Assembly (NCBI RefSeq): GCF_003261175.1
Contig: NZ_QLNP01000068.1
Coordinates: 1-64,000 of the forward strand
Source: Arthrobacter globiformis
Lineage (GTDB): Bacteria; Actinomycetota; Actinomycetes; Actinomycetales; Micrococcaceae
Reading direction: 5' to 3'
Length of the DNA: 64,000 bases
Position numbers and translations under genes: made by a program. Positions 36,612 to 45,418 of the stretch are shown in pieces. The notes under the pieces are model-generated. The model was given only the letters and a program-made list of their open reading frames with translations, made no database searches and was not told the origin of the DNA. The number at the start of each line of letters is the position of its first letter. Within the stretch, counting starts at the first letter, position 1.

Positions 36612-38306
36612 CTAGGACTCTATCCCGTCGTCTTGGAGAACGGTGAATCCTCGTGCCGTCAAGGCGTTCCGTAGTTCCACCCTGTCGTCGAGGGCAAGGT
36701 TCACTCCCTTGACCTCCTGCCACACTTCGTGCCCGCGCCCCGCAACCAGGATGGTGTCCTCCGGAGCGGCCAGGTTGACGGCCTCACGGATGGCAGCATC
36801 GCGGGGGAAAACTTCCATGATTTTGCAGTCGAGCCGCTCGGCTTCCTTGGCGTCCGTCGCACCCACCAGCACCTCGGAGCGGATGGCCGCGGCGTCCTCA
36901 TCATGGGGGTCATCGTCGCTGACGATCACGACGTCAGCGAGCCGGGCTGCTGTCGCGCCCATGGCAGGGCGCTTGCCCTGGTCACGCTGGCCGGTGGCGC
37001 CGAAAACCACGATCACCTTGGACGCGGGCTCCGGGGACCGGGCGGCCTCCAGAGCGCGTGCCAGTGCATCAGTGTTGTGCGCGAAGTCGACGACGGCGGC
37101 CGGCCTGGTGGCGACCAGCTGCATGCGGCCGGGCACTGCCACGGTGAACGGATCCCTGGCATCGAGTGCTGCCTGTACTTCGGCGGGGTCTGCACCGCCG
37201 GCGAGCACCATGGTCAGGGCCAGCGCCGCGTTGGAGACATTGAACGCCCCGGGCAGGCCCGTGTGTACGCGGAGTTCCGTGCCGTTGCCGCGAAGCGTGA
37301 ATTCCGTACCGAGGCCGCGGGGCTTGGGGGCGGTGACGGTCCAGTCAGCGGCTGCTGATCCGGCCGCCGCCCCGCTGCCGGGCTGGAGGGTTGCGAGCGT
37401 GGTGACCGGAAGCTCAGTCTGGCCGGCAAGCCGCCGTCCCCATTCGTCGTCGACCGTCACGACGGCGGCACGGGCGCGTTCGGCGGTGAACAGCTCCGCT
37501 TTGGTCCGGTAGTACTCCTCCATGGTGCCGTGCAGGTCCAGGTGGTCCTGGGTGAGGTTGGTGAAACCGACGACGTCGAAGACCACGCCGTCCACGCGGC
37601 GGAAGGACACAGCGTGCGAGGAGACCTCCATGGAGGCGGCGTCAAGGCCGCGTTCCCGCATGAGGGCAAGCAGGGCGTGGACATCGGTGGATTCCGGGGT
37701 GGTCAGGAGGCTCGGAATCGGGTCCCCGCCGGCCAGGATCTCAATGGTGCCGATGAGTCCGGTCTTCTTGCCCATCGCCTGCAGCAGGGCGTTGATGAAG
37801 TACGTGGTGGTGGTTTTTCCGTTGGTGCCCGTCACGCCGAACATCGAGGGGCCCGGGAGATCGGCGTCCTGGCTCCGGTAGATCAGCCTGGACAGGCGGC
37901 CCACCACGCTGCGGGGCTCCGCCACCACCAGCACGGGCACGGCGAGGTCGGAGCCGACGGCAAGAAGCCGCGCGCCGGCGTCGTCCGTCAGTACCGCAGC
38001 CGCGCCCGACCCGATCGCCGTCGCGGCGAAGTCGGCACCGTGCCGTGCCGCCCCCGGCAGGGCAACATACAGGTCTCCGCGTTCCACGGAGCGGGAGTCG
38101 AGCGAGATGCCGGTGACCTGAACGGACTCGGAGGCCCGGGGCACGGGAACACCCACTGACTGGCCGATGACACCCAGTTCGACGGCGGCGACGGCAGTGG
38201 GCCGGAAGCTGCTCTTTGATGCCTGCCCCTCCGGGGCGTCGGCAGTGCCGGGGTCATGGTGCTGTGACAACTGGATCTCCGTTGGTGCTAGCGGACCAGC
38301 GGACAC
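36612..38306 (-). CDS. murE: UDP-MurNAc-L-Ala-D-Glu ligase MurE
   Basis: MurE adds the third stem-peptide residue. The 564-residue protein has the ATP loop [69 protein letters not shown] and a C-terminal ligase domain (VVDFAHNTDALARALEAAR). The specificity loop reads DDPHDED rather than the DNPR that marks meso-diaminopimelate enzymes. An L-lysine-adding enzyme is therefore likely, fitting the A3-alpha peptidoglycan of Arthrobacter; this is inference. The N-terminal extension of about 40 residues is low-complexity, so the true start could be later. Confidence 0.94.
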   Translation of the reverse strand: MSAGPLAPTEIQLSQHHDPGTADAPEGQASKSSFRPTAVAAVELGVIGQSVGVPVPRASESVQVTGISLDSRSVERGDLYVALPGAARHGADFAATAIGSGAAAVLTDDAGARLLAVGSDLAVPVLVVAEPRSVVGRLSRLIYRSQDADLPGPSMFGVTGTNGKTTTTYFINALLQAMGKKTGLIGTIEILAGGDPIPSLLTTPESTDVHALLALMRERGLDAASMEVSSHAVSFRRVDGVVFDVVGFTNLTQDHLDLHGTMEEYYRTKAELFTAERARAAVVTVDDEWGRRLAGQTELPVTTLATLQPGSGAAAGSAAADWTVTAPKPRGLGTEFTLRGNGTELRVHTGLPGAFNVSNAALALTMVLAGGADPAEVQAALDARDPFTVAVPGRMQLVATRPAAVVDFAHNTDALARALEAARSPEPASKVIVVFGATGQRDQGKRPAMGATAARLADVVIVSDDDPHDEDAAAIRSEVLVGATDAKEAERLDCKIMEVFPRDAAIREAVNLAAPEDTILVAGRGHEVWQEVKGVNLALDDRVELRNALTARGFTVLQDDGIES

Positions 38307-38352
38307 GACAGAACTGTTTGTTCAGGTGTACCGCGGTCTTTCTTGGCGGGCG

Positions 38353-40161
38353 TTACTTAGCGAACTGCGGCAGCCTGACGGGCGTGCCCTTGGACGGCGG
38401 AACGTTGTACGTCCGCAGTGCCTGGCTCATGACCGAACGGAACACGGGCCCGTTGGTGATCCCGTAAATGGACCCCTTGGGACGCTGCAGGACCACCTCC
38501 ACAATAAACCGCGGATCGTCCATCGGCGCCATCCCCACCATCGAGGCGGTGTACCCGCAGAAGCCGGCGGTCCCGTCGTCGCAGGGCGATTGCGAGGTAC
38601 CGGTCTTGGCTCCGACCCGGTAGCCGTCGATCGCGGCCTCCTTGATCTGGCCCTCGGTGACGGCACTTTCGAGGATGTCCCTCACCTGCTGCGCCGTTTG
38701 CTCCGAGACCACCCTGCGGGACGGCTTGGCCGCCACCTTTTCCTCGGTTCCGTCCGGGCTGATGTAGCTGTCGATGAGCCTCGGCTGCAGCATCACACCG
38801 TCATTGGCGATCGACTGGTAGGCGCGGACCGTCTGGAGTGTCGACTGTGAGACACCCTGTCCGAACAGCACCGTGTACTGCTGGCGCCCGTCCCACTGGT
38901 CGGCCGGGGTCAGGATGCCCTTCGCCTCGGCCGGCAGGCCGATCTCCGGCGCCTCACCGATTCCGAACTTCTGCAGCCAGTCGTGCCGCTGGTCTTTGCT
39001 GAGGCGCTGGCCTGCCATCACAGTGCCCGTGTTCATGGACCAGCCCAGGATGCCCGCCAGGGTCCGCTTCTCTGTCCCGTGGGAAAAGGAATCGTCGAAT
39101 TGCTGGCCGTCCACCACCAGGGACGGCGGGATAACGAACGTGTCCAGCGGTTTGGCTTTGCCCTCTTCGATGACGGCGGCGGCCGTGATCATTTTTTCCA
39201 CAGACCCGGGCTCGTAAGCGGCGGTAACGGAGCGGACGCCACGGTCCTTCGCGGCCACCTTGCCGGGGTCGTTGGGATCGGGCGTATTGGTGTCGGCCAT
39301 GGCGATGATGTTGCCGGTCTTCACATCCGAGACGATGATGACCCCCCACTCGGCGCTGAGCTTGTCCGCCTGGGTCTGGATGGCCTGCTGGGCGAAATAC
39401 TGGAGGTCGGAGTTCAGCGTGAGTTTGACGTCCTTGCCGTCCTGCGCGGGCGTCAGTTCGTCGATGCCCACGGGAATACGGAGGCCGTCGGCGCCGATTT
39501 CGAACACGCGCTTGCCCGCAGTGCCGCGCAGTATTTCGTCCTGGGTCTGCTCGAGGCCGGCCTGGCCGGTGGTTCCGTTCTCAAGGAAGCCCACAATGCC
39601 GCCGGCCACCGAGCCGTTCGGGTAGACACGCTTGCTGGTTCCCTCCGAGAAGATACCCGGGATTTGCAGTTCCGATACCCGGTTTTCGACGTCGGGCCGG
39701 AGGTCCTTGGCCACGATGTAGTAGGTCCTGGTTCCGGTGACTGATTTCCGCACGTCCTCGGCGTCCATGCCAAGGACGGCTGCAAGCTCGGCGATCCCCT
39801 GGTCCCGGGAAACGGTGACGATTTCGTCCTTCCCGTTTACCTTTTCAAGGCGCTTGAAGGATTCAGTCTTGGTGTTTACAGACTGGTCAACAGTGATGTT
39901 GTAGCGGATCACGCTGTTCGCCAGCACTGCTCCGCTGGCGTCCAGGATGCTGCCGCGCTCGGCCGGCAGCACGGTGGGGCGCAGCCGGTTGTCCAGGGCA
40001 GCTTCAGCCATGCCGCCGACGTCCAGTCCCTGCACCAGGAAAAGCTTTCCCCCGACAACCACCAGCAGCGCAAGCATGATGCTGAGTCCGAGGCGGAGCC
40101 TCTTCGTGGCGTTAGCAACCTTCTTCTTGCTTGCCTTGCTCTTGCCTTGCGCCACGCTCAT
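38353..40161 (-). CDS. pbpB: Class B penicillin-binding protein (FtsI/PbpB type)
   Basis: This is the septal transpeptidase partner of FtsW. The 602-residue protein has a basic cytoplasmic N-terminus (1-22), one transmembrane helix (about 26-46), a PBP dimerisation domain (about 57-230) and a transpeptidase domain. Its active-site motifs are SVEK (nucleophile Ser, about residue 318), SMNTG (SxN, about 374) and GAKTGTSQ (KTG, about 519). No PASTA domains follow, unlike many Gram-positive homologues. It lies 44 bp after the ftsL-like gene and 46 bp before murE. Confidence 0.96.
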   Translation of the reverse strand: MSVAQGKSKASKKKVANATKRLRLGLSIMLALLVVVGGKLFLVQGLDVGGMAEAALDNRLRPTVLPAERGSILDASGAVLANSVIRYNITVDQSVNTKTESFKRLEKVNGKDEIVTVSRDQGIAELAAVLGMDAEDVRKSVTGTRTYYIVAKDLRPDVENRVSELQIPGIFSEGTSKRVYPNGSVAGGIVGFLENGTTGQAGLEQTQDEILRGTAGKRVFEIGADGLRIPVGIDELTPAQDGKDVKLTLNSDLQYFAQQAIQTQADKLSAEWGVIIVSDVKTGNIIAMADTNTPDPNDPGKVAAKDRGVRSVTAAYEPGSVEKMITAAAVIEEGKAKPLDTFVIPPSLVVDGQQFDDSFSHGTEKRTLAGILGWSMNTGTVMAGQRLSKDQRHDWLQKFGIGEAPEIGLPAEAKGILTPADQWDGRQQYTVLFGQGVSQSTLQTVRAYQSIANDGVMLQPRLIDSYISPDGTEEKVAAKPSRRVVSEQTAQQVRDILESAVTEGQIKEAAIDGYRVGAKTGTSQSPCDDGTAGFCGYTASMVGMAPMDDPRFIVEVVLQRPKGSIYGITNGPVFRSVMSQALRTYNVPPSKGTPVRLPQFAK

Positions 40162-40205
40162 CCCCTACTGCTTGCCATGCGGGCTACCAGCCGCCTGTTC
40201 CTGCC

Positions 40206-40871
40206 CTACTGCCCCGGCGTCCGTTGCTCCGGCGCCGGAATGGTGCCGCCGTTAAGGGCCGCGGGCTTGGCCGCAGCCGCCGGCTCGGCCGGCTTCGCAG
40301 CAGCCGGGGCCTCCGGCTGGGCAGCTGCCGTTTCACCGGCAGCCGGGGCCCTGCTTTCCAGCGGCTCGCCTGAGCTGGCAGGCGGGACCACATTCAGCTG
40401 TCCCGGGACGGCAGGCGCGGCGATCACCGCTCCTGCCGTGTCTCCCTTGACCGCCGGCTTGGCATCCCCGCTCACGGTCAGCGTGGAAAGATCAATTTGT
40501 CCCTTGCCGGTAGAAGCAACCATCCCCAATTGTGCGGCCTTGGCAGCCAGATTCTGGGGAGCCTCAAAGTTTTGCACCTGCTGTGTCAGGTCCTGGTTCT
40601 CTTTGGTGAGCTTGGTCTGTTCGGCACGGAGCTTGACCAACTGGTACTGCGCTGTGGAAACAGTGATGTTGAGCACCAGCACCGCTATCAGCGCAGCCGC
40701 CAGCATGCCGAAGCAGAGAACAACGAAGGGCGCGCGGCGCTTCGCCGGTGCGGAGCGGACCAGGGACAGCGGGGTGCGAGCCTTGCGGGCCGACCCCGGA
40801 AGCCCGGCCTCTATGTCATGGACGCTGGGGCCGGACGGAAGGGCGAGGTTCCTGGCAGCTGCGGTGCTCAT
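40206..40871 (-). CDS. ftsL: FtsL-like division protein with Ala/Pro-rich tail
   Basis: Identification rests on position (between rsmH and pbpB) and topology. A cytoplasmic N-terminus (1-48) leads to one transmembrane helix (about 49-70, [20 protein letters not shown]) and a short leucine-heptad coiled coil (about 73-105, [20 protein letters not shown]) as in FtsL/DivIC. The last roughly 95 residues are Ala/Pro/Lys-rich and probably disordered outside the membrane. The coiled coil would bind FtsQ and its FtsB-like partner. The start overlaps the rsmH stop by 4 bp, so rsmH and ftsL are coupled. Confidence 0.85.
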   Translation of the reverse strand: MSTAAARNLALPSGPSVHDIEAGLPGSARKARTPLSLVRSAPAKRRAPFVVLCFGMLAAALIAVLVLNITVSTAQYQLVKLRAEQTKLTKENQDLTQQVQNFEAPQNLAAKAAQLGMVASTGKGQIDLSTLTVSGDAKPAVKGDTAGAVIAAPAVPGQLNVVPPASSGEPLESRAPAAGETAAAQPEAPAAAKPAEPAAAAKPAALNGGTIPAPEQRTPGQ

Positions 40872-41866
40872 ATTGCTCTCCTGGCTCTGATGCGTTCCAC
40901 TGCGCGCAGCCGGGCTGATGCTGCGCGCGAATTCTCTGCGATCTCGACGGCGGTGGGCACCTCGGTGCCCTTGGTCAGGGTTTTGAGTTCGGCCTTGTGT
41001 TCTTCAAGCTCCACCGGGAAGCCGAGCGGAGCTGATGATTTGGAGCGGGTTTGGAAAACGCCCTTGACGATCTTGTCTTCCAGGGAGTGGTAGGACATCA
41101 CGACGATCCGGCCGCCGAGCGCGATGGCATCCACCGCCGCAGGAACGGCACGCTCGAGGACTTCGAGTTCCTCGTTGACCTCGATGCGCAGGGCCTGGAA
41201 GGTGCGCTTGGCCGGATGTCCGCCGGACTTGGCTGCGGCAGCCGGAACCACCGCCCTGATCTGCTCGACCAGCTCCCCCGTGGTGGTGAACGGTTTCGCT
41301 GACCGGGCGGCAACGATCCTGTTGGCGATGCGCCCCGCGAACTTTTCCTCACCCCACTTTCGGATAATCCTGACCAGTTCCTCTTCGCTGTAATTGTTAA
41401 CGACGTCCGCCGCCGTCTGGCCACGACTGGTGTCCATCCGCATGTCCAAGGGCGCGTCAAAGGAGTACGCGAAACCGCGTTCGCGCTCGTCGAGCTGCAG
41501 GGACGAGACCCCGAGGTCCATCAGGATACCGTGGACCTCGGGAATGCCGAGGTCATCCAGCACCTCGGCGATTTCGTCGTACACAGCGTGGACCAGGTCC
41601 GTGCGGGCCGCGAAGGGTTTGAGCCGCTCGCCCGCCAGCGCCAGGGCTTCTTCGTCACGGTCGATGCCCACCAGGTGCAGGTCAGGAAAGCGCTGGAGCA
41701 TGGCTTCGGAGTGCCCGCCCATGCCGAGCGTGGCATCAATGGCTACCGGCGTCTCACCGCGCAGGCGTGCTGCCTCAAATCCGGGCGCCAAAAGATTGAT
41801 GCACCGGTCCTTCAGGACCGGTACATGGCGTTCGGACGTGGGCTTCGGCTGGTCGGGTTCTGTCAT
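40868..41866 (-). CDS. rsmH: 16S rRNA (cytosine1402-N4)-methyltransferase RsmH (MraW)
   Basis: RsmH methylates N4 of C1402 in the 16S rRNA P-site. Motifs: [13 protein letters not shown], the SAM-binding [57 protein letters not shown] and [18 protein letters not shown]. The ATG at 41866 ([19 protein letters not shown], 332 residues) has GGAAGGAC upstream. A longer frame to 41932 lacks conserved sequence. It is separated from mraZ by 174 bp that contain a hairpin. Confidence 0.96.
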   Translation of the reverse strand: MTEPDQPKPTSERHVPVLKDRCINLLAPGFEAARLRGETPVAIDATLGMGGHSEAMLQRFPDLHLVGIDRDEEALALAGERLKPFAARTDLVHAVYDEIAEVLDDLGIPEVHGILMDLGVSSLQLDERERGFAYSFDAPLDMRMDTSRGQTAADVVNNYSEEELVRIIRKWGEEKFAGRIANRIVAARSAKPFTTTGELVEQIRAVVPAAAAKSGGHPAKRTFQALRIEVNEELEVLERAVPAAVDAIALGGRIVVMSYHSLEDKIVKGVFQTRSKSSAPLGFPVELEEHKAELKTLTKGTEVPTAVEIAENSRAASARLRAVERIRARRAI

Positions 41867-41953
41867 GCCTTCGTCCTTCCTTGAGCGCCGGGAATGATTC
41901 CTTGGGGGTGGTTTCTTGGGCCAGATCCCCATCCGCGCCTATCCCGTTGGCTG

Positions 41954-41978
41954 CCTGGCTCCGGGGAAGTGAGCCAGG
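41954..41978. other. Hairpin between mraZ and rsmH
   Basis: CCTGGCTC (41954-41961) pairs perfectly with GAGCCAGG (41971-41978) over a 9-nt loop in the 174-bp mraZ-rsmH gap. It lacks a T run. It may set relative levels of mraZ and the rest of the dcw operon, but this is only a guess. Confidence 0.4.
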
Positions 41979-42040
41979 TAGTCGGCCGGGATGGGCGGCT
42001 GGAGATCTCGTCCAAGAAACGCAAACGGGTTCGGGCCGGC

Positions 42041-42469
42041 CTAAAGGATGCCGGCGATGGGATTGTCAGTTTCAGAGAAGGAGGTTTCCTTCTCCGCCAG
42101 GTACTCACTCCAGGCTTGGGCGTCCCAGATCTCCGCGCGGGTGCCGGCGCCAATAACGGCCAACTCCCTGCCGAGCCCTGCATACTCCCGGAGCGCGGGA
42201 GGTATGGTCACGCGCCCCTGCTTGTCAGGTACCTCGTCCGAGGCTCCAGAGAGAAAAACCCGGATGTAGTCACGAGCGGACTTGTTGGAGATCGGAGCCT
42301 CCCGGATCTGCTCGTGTACCCTCGCGAATTCCTGCTCGCTGAAGACGTAGATGCAGCGCTCCTGGCCTCGCGTGAGAACAAGTCCGCCGGCCAGCTCCTC
42401 ACGGAACTTGGCGGGAAGAATGATCCTGCCCTTTTCGTCAAGACGCGGCGAGTGTGTCCCAAGGAACAC
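42041..42469 (-). CDS. mraZ: MraZ transcriptional regulator
   Basis: MraZ binds short direct repeats upstream of its own gene and represses the dcw operon; it has two SpoVT-AbrB-type domains. Both are visible in the 142 residues: [25 protein letters not shown] (about 2-26) and [22 protein letters not shown] (about 77-98). The start is GTG at 42469, with GGTGGGAC just upstream. A 10-bp periodic GTGG array at 42532-42560 is the likely self-binding site. It is the first gene of the division cluster. Confidence 0.96.
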   Translation of the reverse strand: MFLGTHSPRLDEKGRIILPAKFREELAGGLVLTRGQERCIYVFSEQEFARVHEQIREAPISNKSARDYIRVFLSGASDEVPDKQGRVTIPPALREYAGLGRELAVIGAGTRAEIWDAQAWSEYLAEKETSFSETDNPIAGIL

Positions 42470-42531
42470 GTCCCACCGCCCGTCTGCCGTCAGAAGCCGA
42501 ACAACCCCCGCGCTGCCACTACCCTCTTACG

Positions 42532-42560
42532 CGCTCCACTTTACTCCACTTCTCCCCACA
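42532..42560 (-). promoter_or_regulatory. Putative MraZ operator: three GTGG repeats at 10-bp spacing
   Basis: On the minus strand GTGGGGAGAA, GTGGAGTAAA and GTGGAGCGCG follow one another with an exact 10-bp period (GTGG complements at plus positions 42556-42559, 42546-42549 and 42536-42539). MraZ boxes in other bacteria are TGGG/GTGG-type direct repeats with 10-bp spacing. The array ends 63 bp upstream of the mraZ GTG, where a dcw promoter is expected. Confidence 0.75.
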
Positions 42561-42634
42561 GTCAACGCGACGCGGGCAATTCCCTGCTACCGGAACGAAC
42601 ATGTTTCCGCGGAATGGCGGGGATTTCGCCCGAG

Positions 42635-42648
42635 GGTGGGAAGTGGAG
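42635..42648 (+). repeat. Isolated GTGGAG element matching the distal array
   Basis: GGTGGGAAGTGGAG on the plus strand is identical over 14 bases to the third unit of the 42815-42864 array. It points opposite to the mraZ-proximal repeats and lies about 170 bp upstream of mraZ. Confidence 0.6.
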
Positions 42649-42757
42649 GGAAATTGGGCCGCTCCGGCGGTGTCGGCCGGGCGGCATTGGCCCGGGAACA
42701 TCGGCTTCGGGCACCAGGTCCGCGGGTCAACAGGCACAGTTCCCCGGGTTAAAGCGA

Positions 42758-42781
42758 AATGACCCGCCGTAGCGGGTCATT
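42758..42781 (-). terminator. Terminator after the DUF3040 gene
   Basis: AATGACCCGC (42758-42767) pairs with GCGGGTCATT (42772-42781) over a 4-nt loop. On the minus strand the stem is followed by TCGCTTTAACC. It lies about 90 bp beyond the DUF3040 stop and isolates the mraZ promoter from upstream transcription. Confidence 0.75.
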
Positions 42782-42814
42782 CCTGGACTATTGACGCCCA
42801 CCCGGGATGGGTCC

Positions 42815-42864
42815 GGTGGTGCGCTGTGGAGGGTGGTGCGAAGTGGAGGTGGTGGGAAGTGGAG
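42815..42864 (+). repeat. Three tandem 16-17 bp GTGG-N6-GTGGAG units
   Basis: The units are GGTGGTGCGCTGTGGAG (42815-42831), GGTGGTGCGAAGTGGAG (42832-42848) and GTGGTGGGAAGTGGAG (42849-42864). Each has two GTGG elements 10 bp apart, the spacing expected for MraZ binding, on the plus strand. The array begins 7 bp past the DUF3040 stop, between that stop and its terminator. Confidence 0.85.
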
Positions 42865-42871
42865 CGCGGGC

Positions 42872-43243
42872 TCAGGACTCTCCGCGGCGCCTTTCATCCC
42901 ATCGTTCCTCGAGGCTGTTCATAAAGGAGCTCTTGCTCTTGGACTTCCTGCCATGCCCGCCGGCATTCGCTTTGCCCGCCGCAACGCTGCGCATCGTGGC
43001 AAAGTAAACTCCGGCACCCATGACGACGAACCCGAGGACCCCTACAAATATGTTCTGGAGGGAGACCCCTACCAGGAGGAGCAGCACCCCGGCCAGCGTG
43101 GCCAGTACGCCAATCACGATGTGCCGGGTGGACCAGCTGCGGCCGGGATCCGAGCCCATGGAATTGGCGAACTTGGGATCGTCCTCATGCAGTTGCCTCT
43201 CGAGTTGCTCGAGCAGCTTCTGTTCGTGCTCCGAGAGCGGCAT
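42872..43243 (-). CDS. DUF3040 family membrane protein
   Basis: This 123-residue protein has the DUF3040 layout: N-terminal PLSEHEQKLLEQLERQLHEDDPKFA (about 2-26), two adjacent transmembrane segments (about 42-62 and 64-84) and a basic C-terminus. Function is unknown; the family sits next to the dcw cluster in many actinobacteria (Rv2169c in M. tuberculosis). The ATG at 43243 is fixed by a strong AAGGAGG 6 nt upstream. A longer frame to 43321 has no Shine-Dalgarno and no family similarity. Confidence 0.9.
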   Translation of the reverse strand: MPLSEHEQKLLEQLERQLHEDDPKFANSMGSDPGRSWSTRHIVIGVLATLAGVLLLLVGVSLQNIFVGVLGFVVMGAGVYFATMRSVAAGKANAGGHGRKSKSKSSFMNSLEERWDERRRGES

Positions 43244-43558
43244 CACGACCTCCTTAAGTAGGCCAACGTCCAGACAGGCCGGAACCGGTTGTTCCTGCCT
43301 CGTCAACGACCGGCATGCCATCCAGGTTCCCGGTCCTGCCAGCTTGGCAGATCCAGGAATTCAAGCATACTGACGCGGCGGGTCAGGTGATCCCCACATG
43401 TCCAGACGTTCGAAATCTTTGTATCTATAAGGATAGTTTGTTGGGCGCTGTTCTGAAAGACGCTGTTCATGGGCGGCAAAACCGCCCGGGCCCTGACCTG
43501 ACACTGATCCACGGCCATGAACACGGTTTCCGCACCCGGGGGTGTCGCCGGAATCACG
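43244..43558. other. 315-bp intergenic region between dinB and the DUF3040 gene
   Basis: No gene is supported here. An AT-rich segment (43411-43440, including TATAG on the minus strand near 43424) is the best candidate for the DUF3040 promoter. CGCTGTTC occurs twice about 17 bp apart (near 43447 and 43464). Short frames on both strands in this gap show no recognisable protein features. Confidence 0.5.
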
Positions 43559-44785
43559 TCAGGGGCTGCCGCTTCCCGACTCAAGCAGCCGGGCCGGAAG
43601 CACGGACTTGCTGCCGAACTTCTCTGCCACCTTGTCCAGTGCTTGTTCAGCCGCCCGCCAGTTGTCGTCGCGCCGGTCCAGGCTCAGCTGTAGGGAGGTC
43701 TGGGCGGCCGCTTCCAGCTGCTCCGCACGGACGCCCACCAGCCGGACCAACAGGGGCCGGCTGCCCAGCGACTCCAGCAGCTGGATGGCCACGGCATAGA
43801 TGAGCTGCGCGCTGTCCAGCGGCGTGTGGACCGTGCGGCTTCGGGTCACCGTCGAGAAATCGGCGTACCGCAGCTTGAGCGCCACCGTCCGGGCCACCAG
43901 CCCGGAAGCGCGCAGCCGCTCTGCAGTGCGGTGGGACAGTCTCAGCAGCTCCCGGTGCAGCAGGGCATCGTCCGCCGTGTCCGAGGCGAACGTTTCCTCC
44001 GCTCCGATGCTCTTCTCCACCCGCACCGGGGTAACAGCCCGGCTGTCGATACCCCAGGAGAGCCGGTGGACGTGTTCGCCCGTGGCGCCCAGCACCTTCT
44101 TGAGCGAGGAGACCGGCGTCGCGGCGACATCCGCCACGGTACGGATTCCCATGCGGGCCAACACTTCCGCCGTCTTGCCTCCAACACCCCACAGTGCGTT
44201 GACCGGAAGGCTGTGAAGATACGGGACGGTCTGCTCCGGACGGATGAGCAGCAGCCCATCCGGCTTGGACCGGGTGGAAGCGATCTTCGCCACAAACTTG
44301 CTGGCGGCGATCCCCACGGACGCCGTGATGCCCAGCTCGCTGGCAACCCTTCTCCGGATCAGCTGCCCTATGTCACTCGGCGGACCAAGCCTGCGGATGG
44401 CCCCTCCGACGTCAAGGAACGCCTCGTCCACGCTGAGCGGCTCAACGAGCTCGGTGATGGACTCGAAGATGCCCATCAGCTGGCCGGAGACTTCGTAGTA
44501 CAGCTTGTGCCTGGGCTCGATGATGACGGCCTGCGGACACAGCCGGTGGGCCACGGCCATAGGCATCGCCGATTTCACGCCGAATCTGCGCGCCTCGTAC
44601 GAAGCGGACAGCACCACGGAACGCTCCGCCGGAAAACCCACTATCACCGGCCGGCCACGCAGATCAGGTCGGGTGCGCAGTTCAACTGAGACAAAAAAAG
44701 CGTCCATATCGACGTGCATGATGCTCGCCCGCCGAAGCTCCCGCAGCCGCGCTTCCGCCTGCTCTCTGTCGTCGTCCGGCCCCAC
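43559..44785 (-). CDS. dinB: DNA polymerase IV (Y-family)
   Basis: This error-prone translesion polymerase has 408 residues. The catalytic acidic motifs are MHVDMDAFFVSVE (about 23-35) and LSVDEAFLDVGG (about 118-129). VVLSASYEARRFGVKSAMPM is the fingers motif, the helix-hairpin-helix region contains LWGVGGKTAEVLARMGIRTV, and a little-finger domain follows. A QLSL segment near residue 365 is the nearest thing to a beta-clamp motif. The N-terminal 20 residues before MHVDMD are poorly conserved, so the start could be internal. No clear LexA box was seen in the 75 bp upstream. Confidence 0.94.
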   Translation of the reverse strand: MGPDDDREQAEARLRELRRASIMHVDMDAFFVSVELRTRPDLRGRPVIVGFPAERSVVLSASYEARRFGVKSAMPMAVAHRLCPQAVIIEPRHKLYYEVSGQLMGIFESITELVEPLSVDEAFLDVGGAIRRLGPPSDIGQLIRRRVASELGITASVGIAASKFVAKIASTRSKPDGLLLIRPEQTVPYLHSLPVNALWGVGGKTAEVLARMGIRTVADVAATPVSSLKKVLGATGEHVHRLSWGIDSRAVTPVRVEKSIGAEETFASDTADDALLHRELLRLSHRTAERLRASGLVARTVALKLRYADFSTVTRSRTVHTPLDSAQLIYAVAIQLLESLGSRPLLVRLVGVRAEQLEAAAQTSLQLSLDRRDDNWRAAEQALDKVAEKFGSKSVLPARLLESGSGSP

Positions 44786-44860
44786 ATCTGCAATCCTATG
44801 CCCTGCACCTGACTAAACTGGAGGCTGAATCCGGCATCAACACCCAGGAGGACCGCACCT

Positions 44861-45418
44861 GTGAAGGTCATTGGAACGCTCATGCCTGCCCGCCTTGGGC
44901 TGCTCGCCGCTGGAGCGGCCGTAGTGGCGGCGGCGTCAGCGTGCACGGCACAGGCGCCCGGTTCCGCAACGCTGGCGGCGACGGCATCGGCCTCCGCCGC
45001 TGCCGCGGCAACGCACACAGCAGCCGCCACGGCGTCCCCGACGGCAGCCGCCTGCCCGTCTGCGTCCCCCGGCACGTCGGCCACCGTGGGAGCGCTCGTA
45101 GCCGGCTTCCCGTCAAAGCTTGTGCCCGTGATGCCCGGGGCCAAGGTGGTGGCCAGCAGCTTCGATAAGTCAACCTCCCCGGCCACTGTCGCACTGGTTG
45201 GCTCCATCTCCGCCAAGCCGGCCGCCGTCGTCGCCTATTACACCAAAGCCCTGGAGGGGCAGGGCTTTACGGCTGTTCCCGGCAACGCCGTGGGAAGTGT
45301 GGCGTCAAAGGACTTCGTCCGCGCGGGAAGCGAGACCGTGAATATCGCCGTCCCCGCAACGGGCGGCGTTTCAACCTTCACCATCGGCGCCAACGTGACT
45401 CCCGAGTCCGTCAAGTGA
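44861..45418 (+). CDS. Putative lipoprotein, Ala/Thr-rich
   Basis: I do not recognise a family. The 185 residues begin with a signal peptide (MKVIGTLMPARLGLLAAGAA) ending in a lipobox-like AASAC at Cys28, so lipidation and LspA cleavage are likely. A disordered Ala/Thr/Ser stretch (about 29-70) precedes a globular region (about 75-182) with VVAYYTKALEGQGFTAVPG, reminiscent of small periplasmic or extracytoplasmic alpha-beta domains. The start is GTG at 44861; an ATG seven codons later is the alternative. It overlaps the polyprenyl synthetase gene by 4 bp, so the two are co-translated. Confidence 0.75.
   Translation: MKVIGTLMPARLGLLAAGAAVVAAASACTAQAPGSATLAATASASAAAAATHTAAATASPTAAACPSASPGTSATVGALVAGFPSKLVPVMPGAKVVASSFDKSTSPATVALVGSISAKPAAVVAYYTKALEGQGFTAVPGNAVGSVASKDFVRAGSETVNIAVPATGGVSTFTIGANVTPESVK

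Noticed and set aside
44786-44860. LexA/SOS box controlling dinB
   Set aside because: No GAAC-N4-GTTC-like palindrome was found in the short region upstream of dinB.
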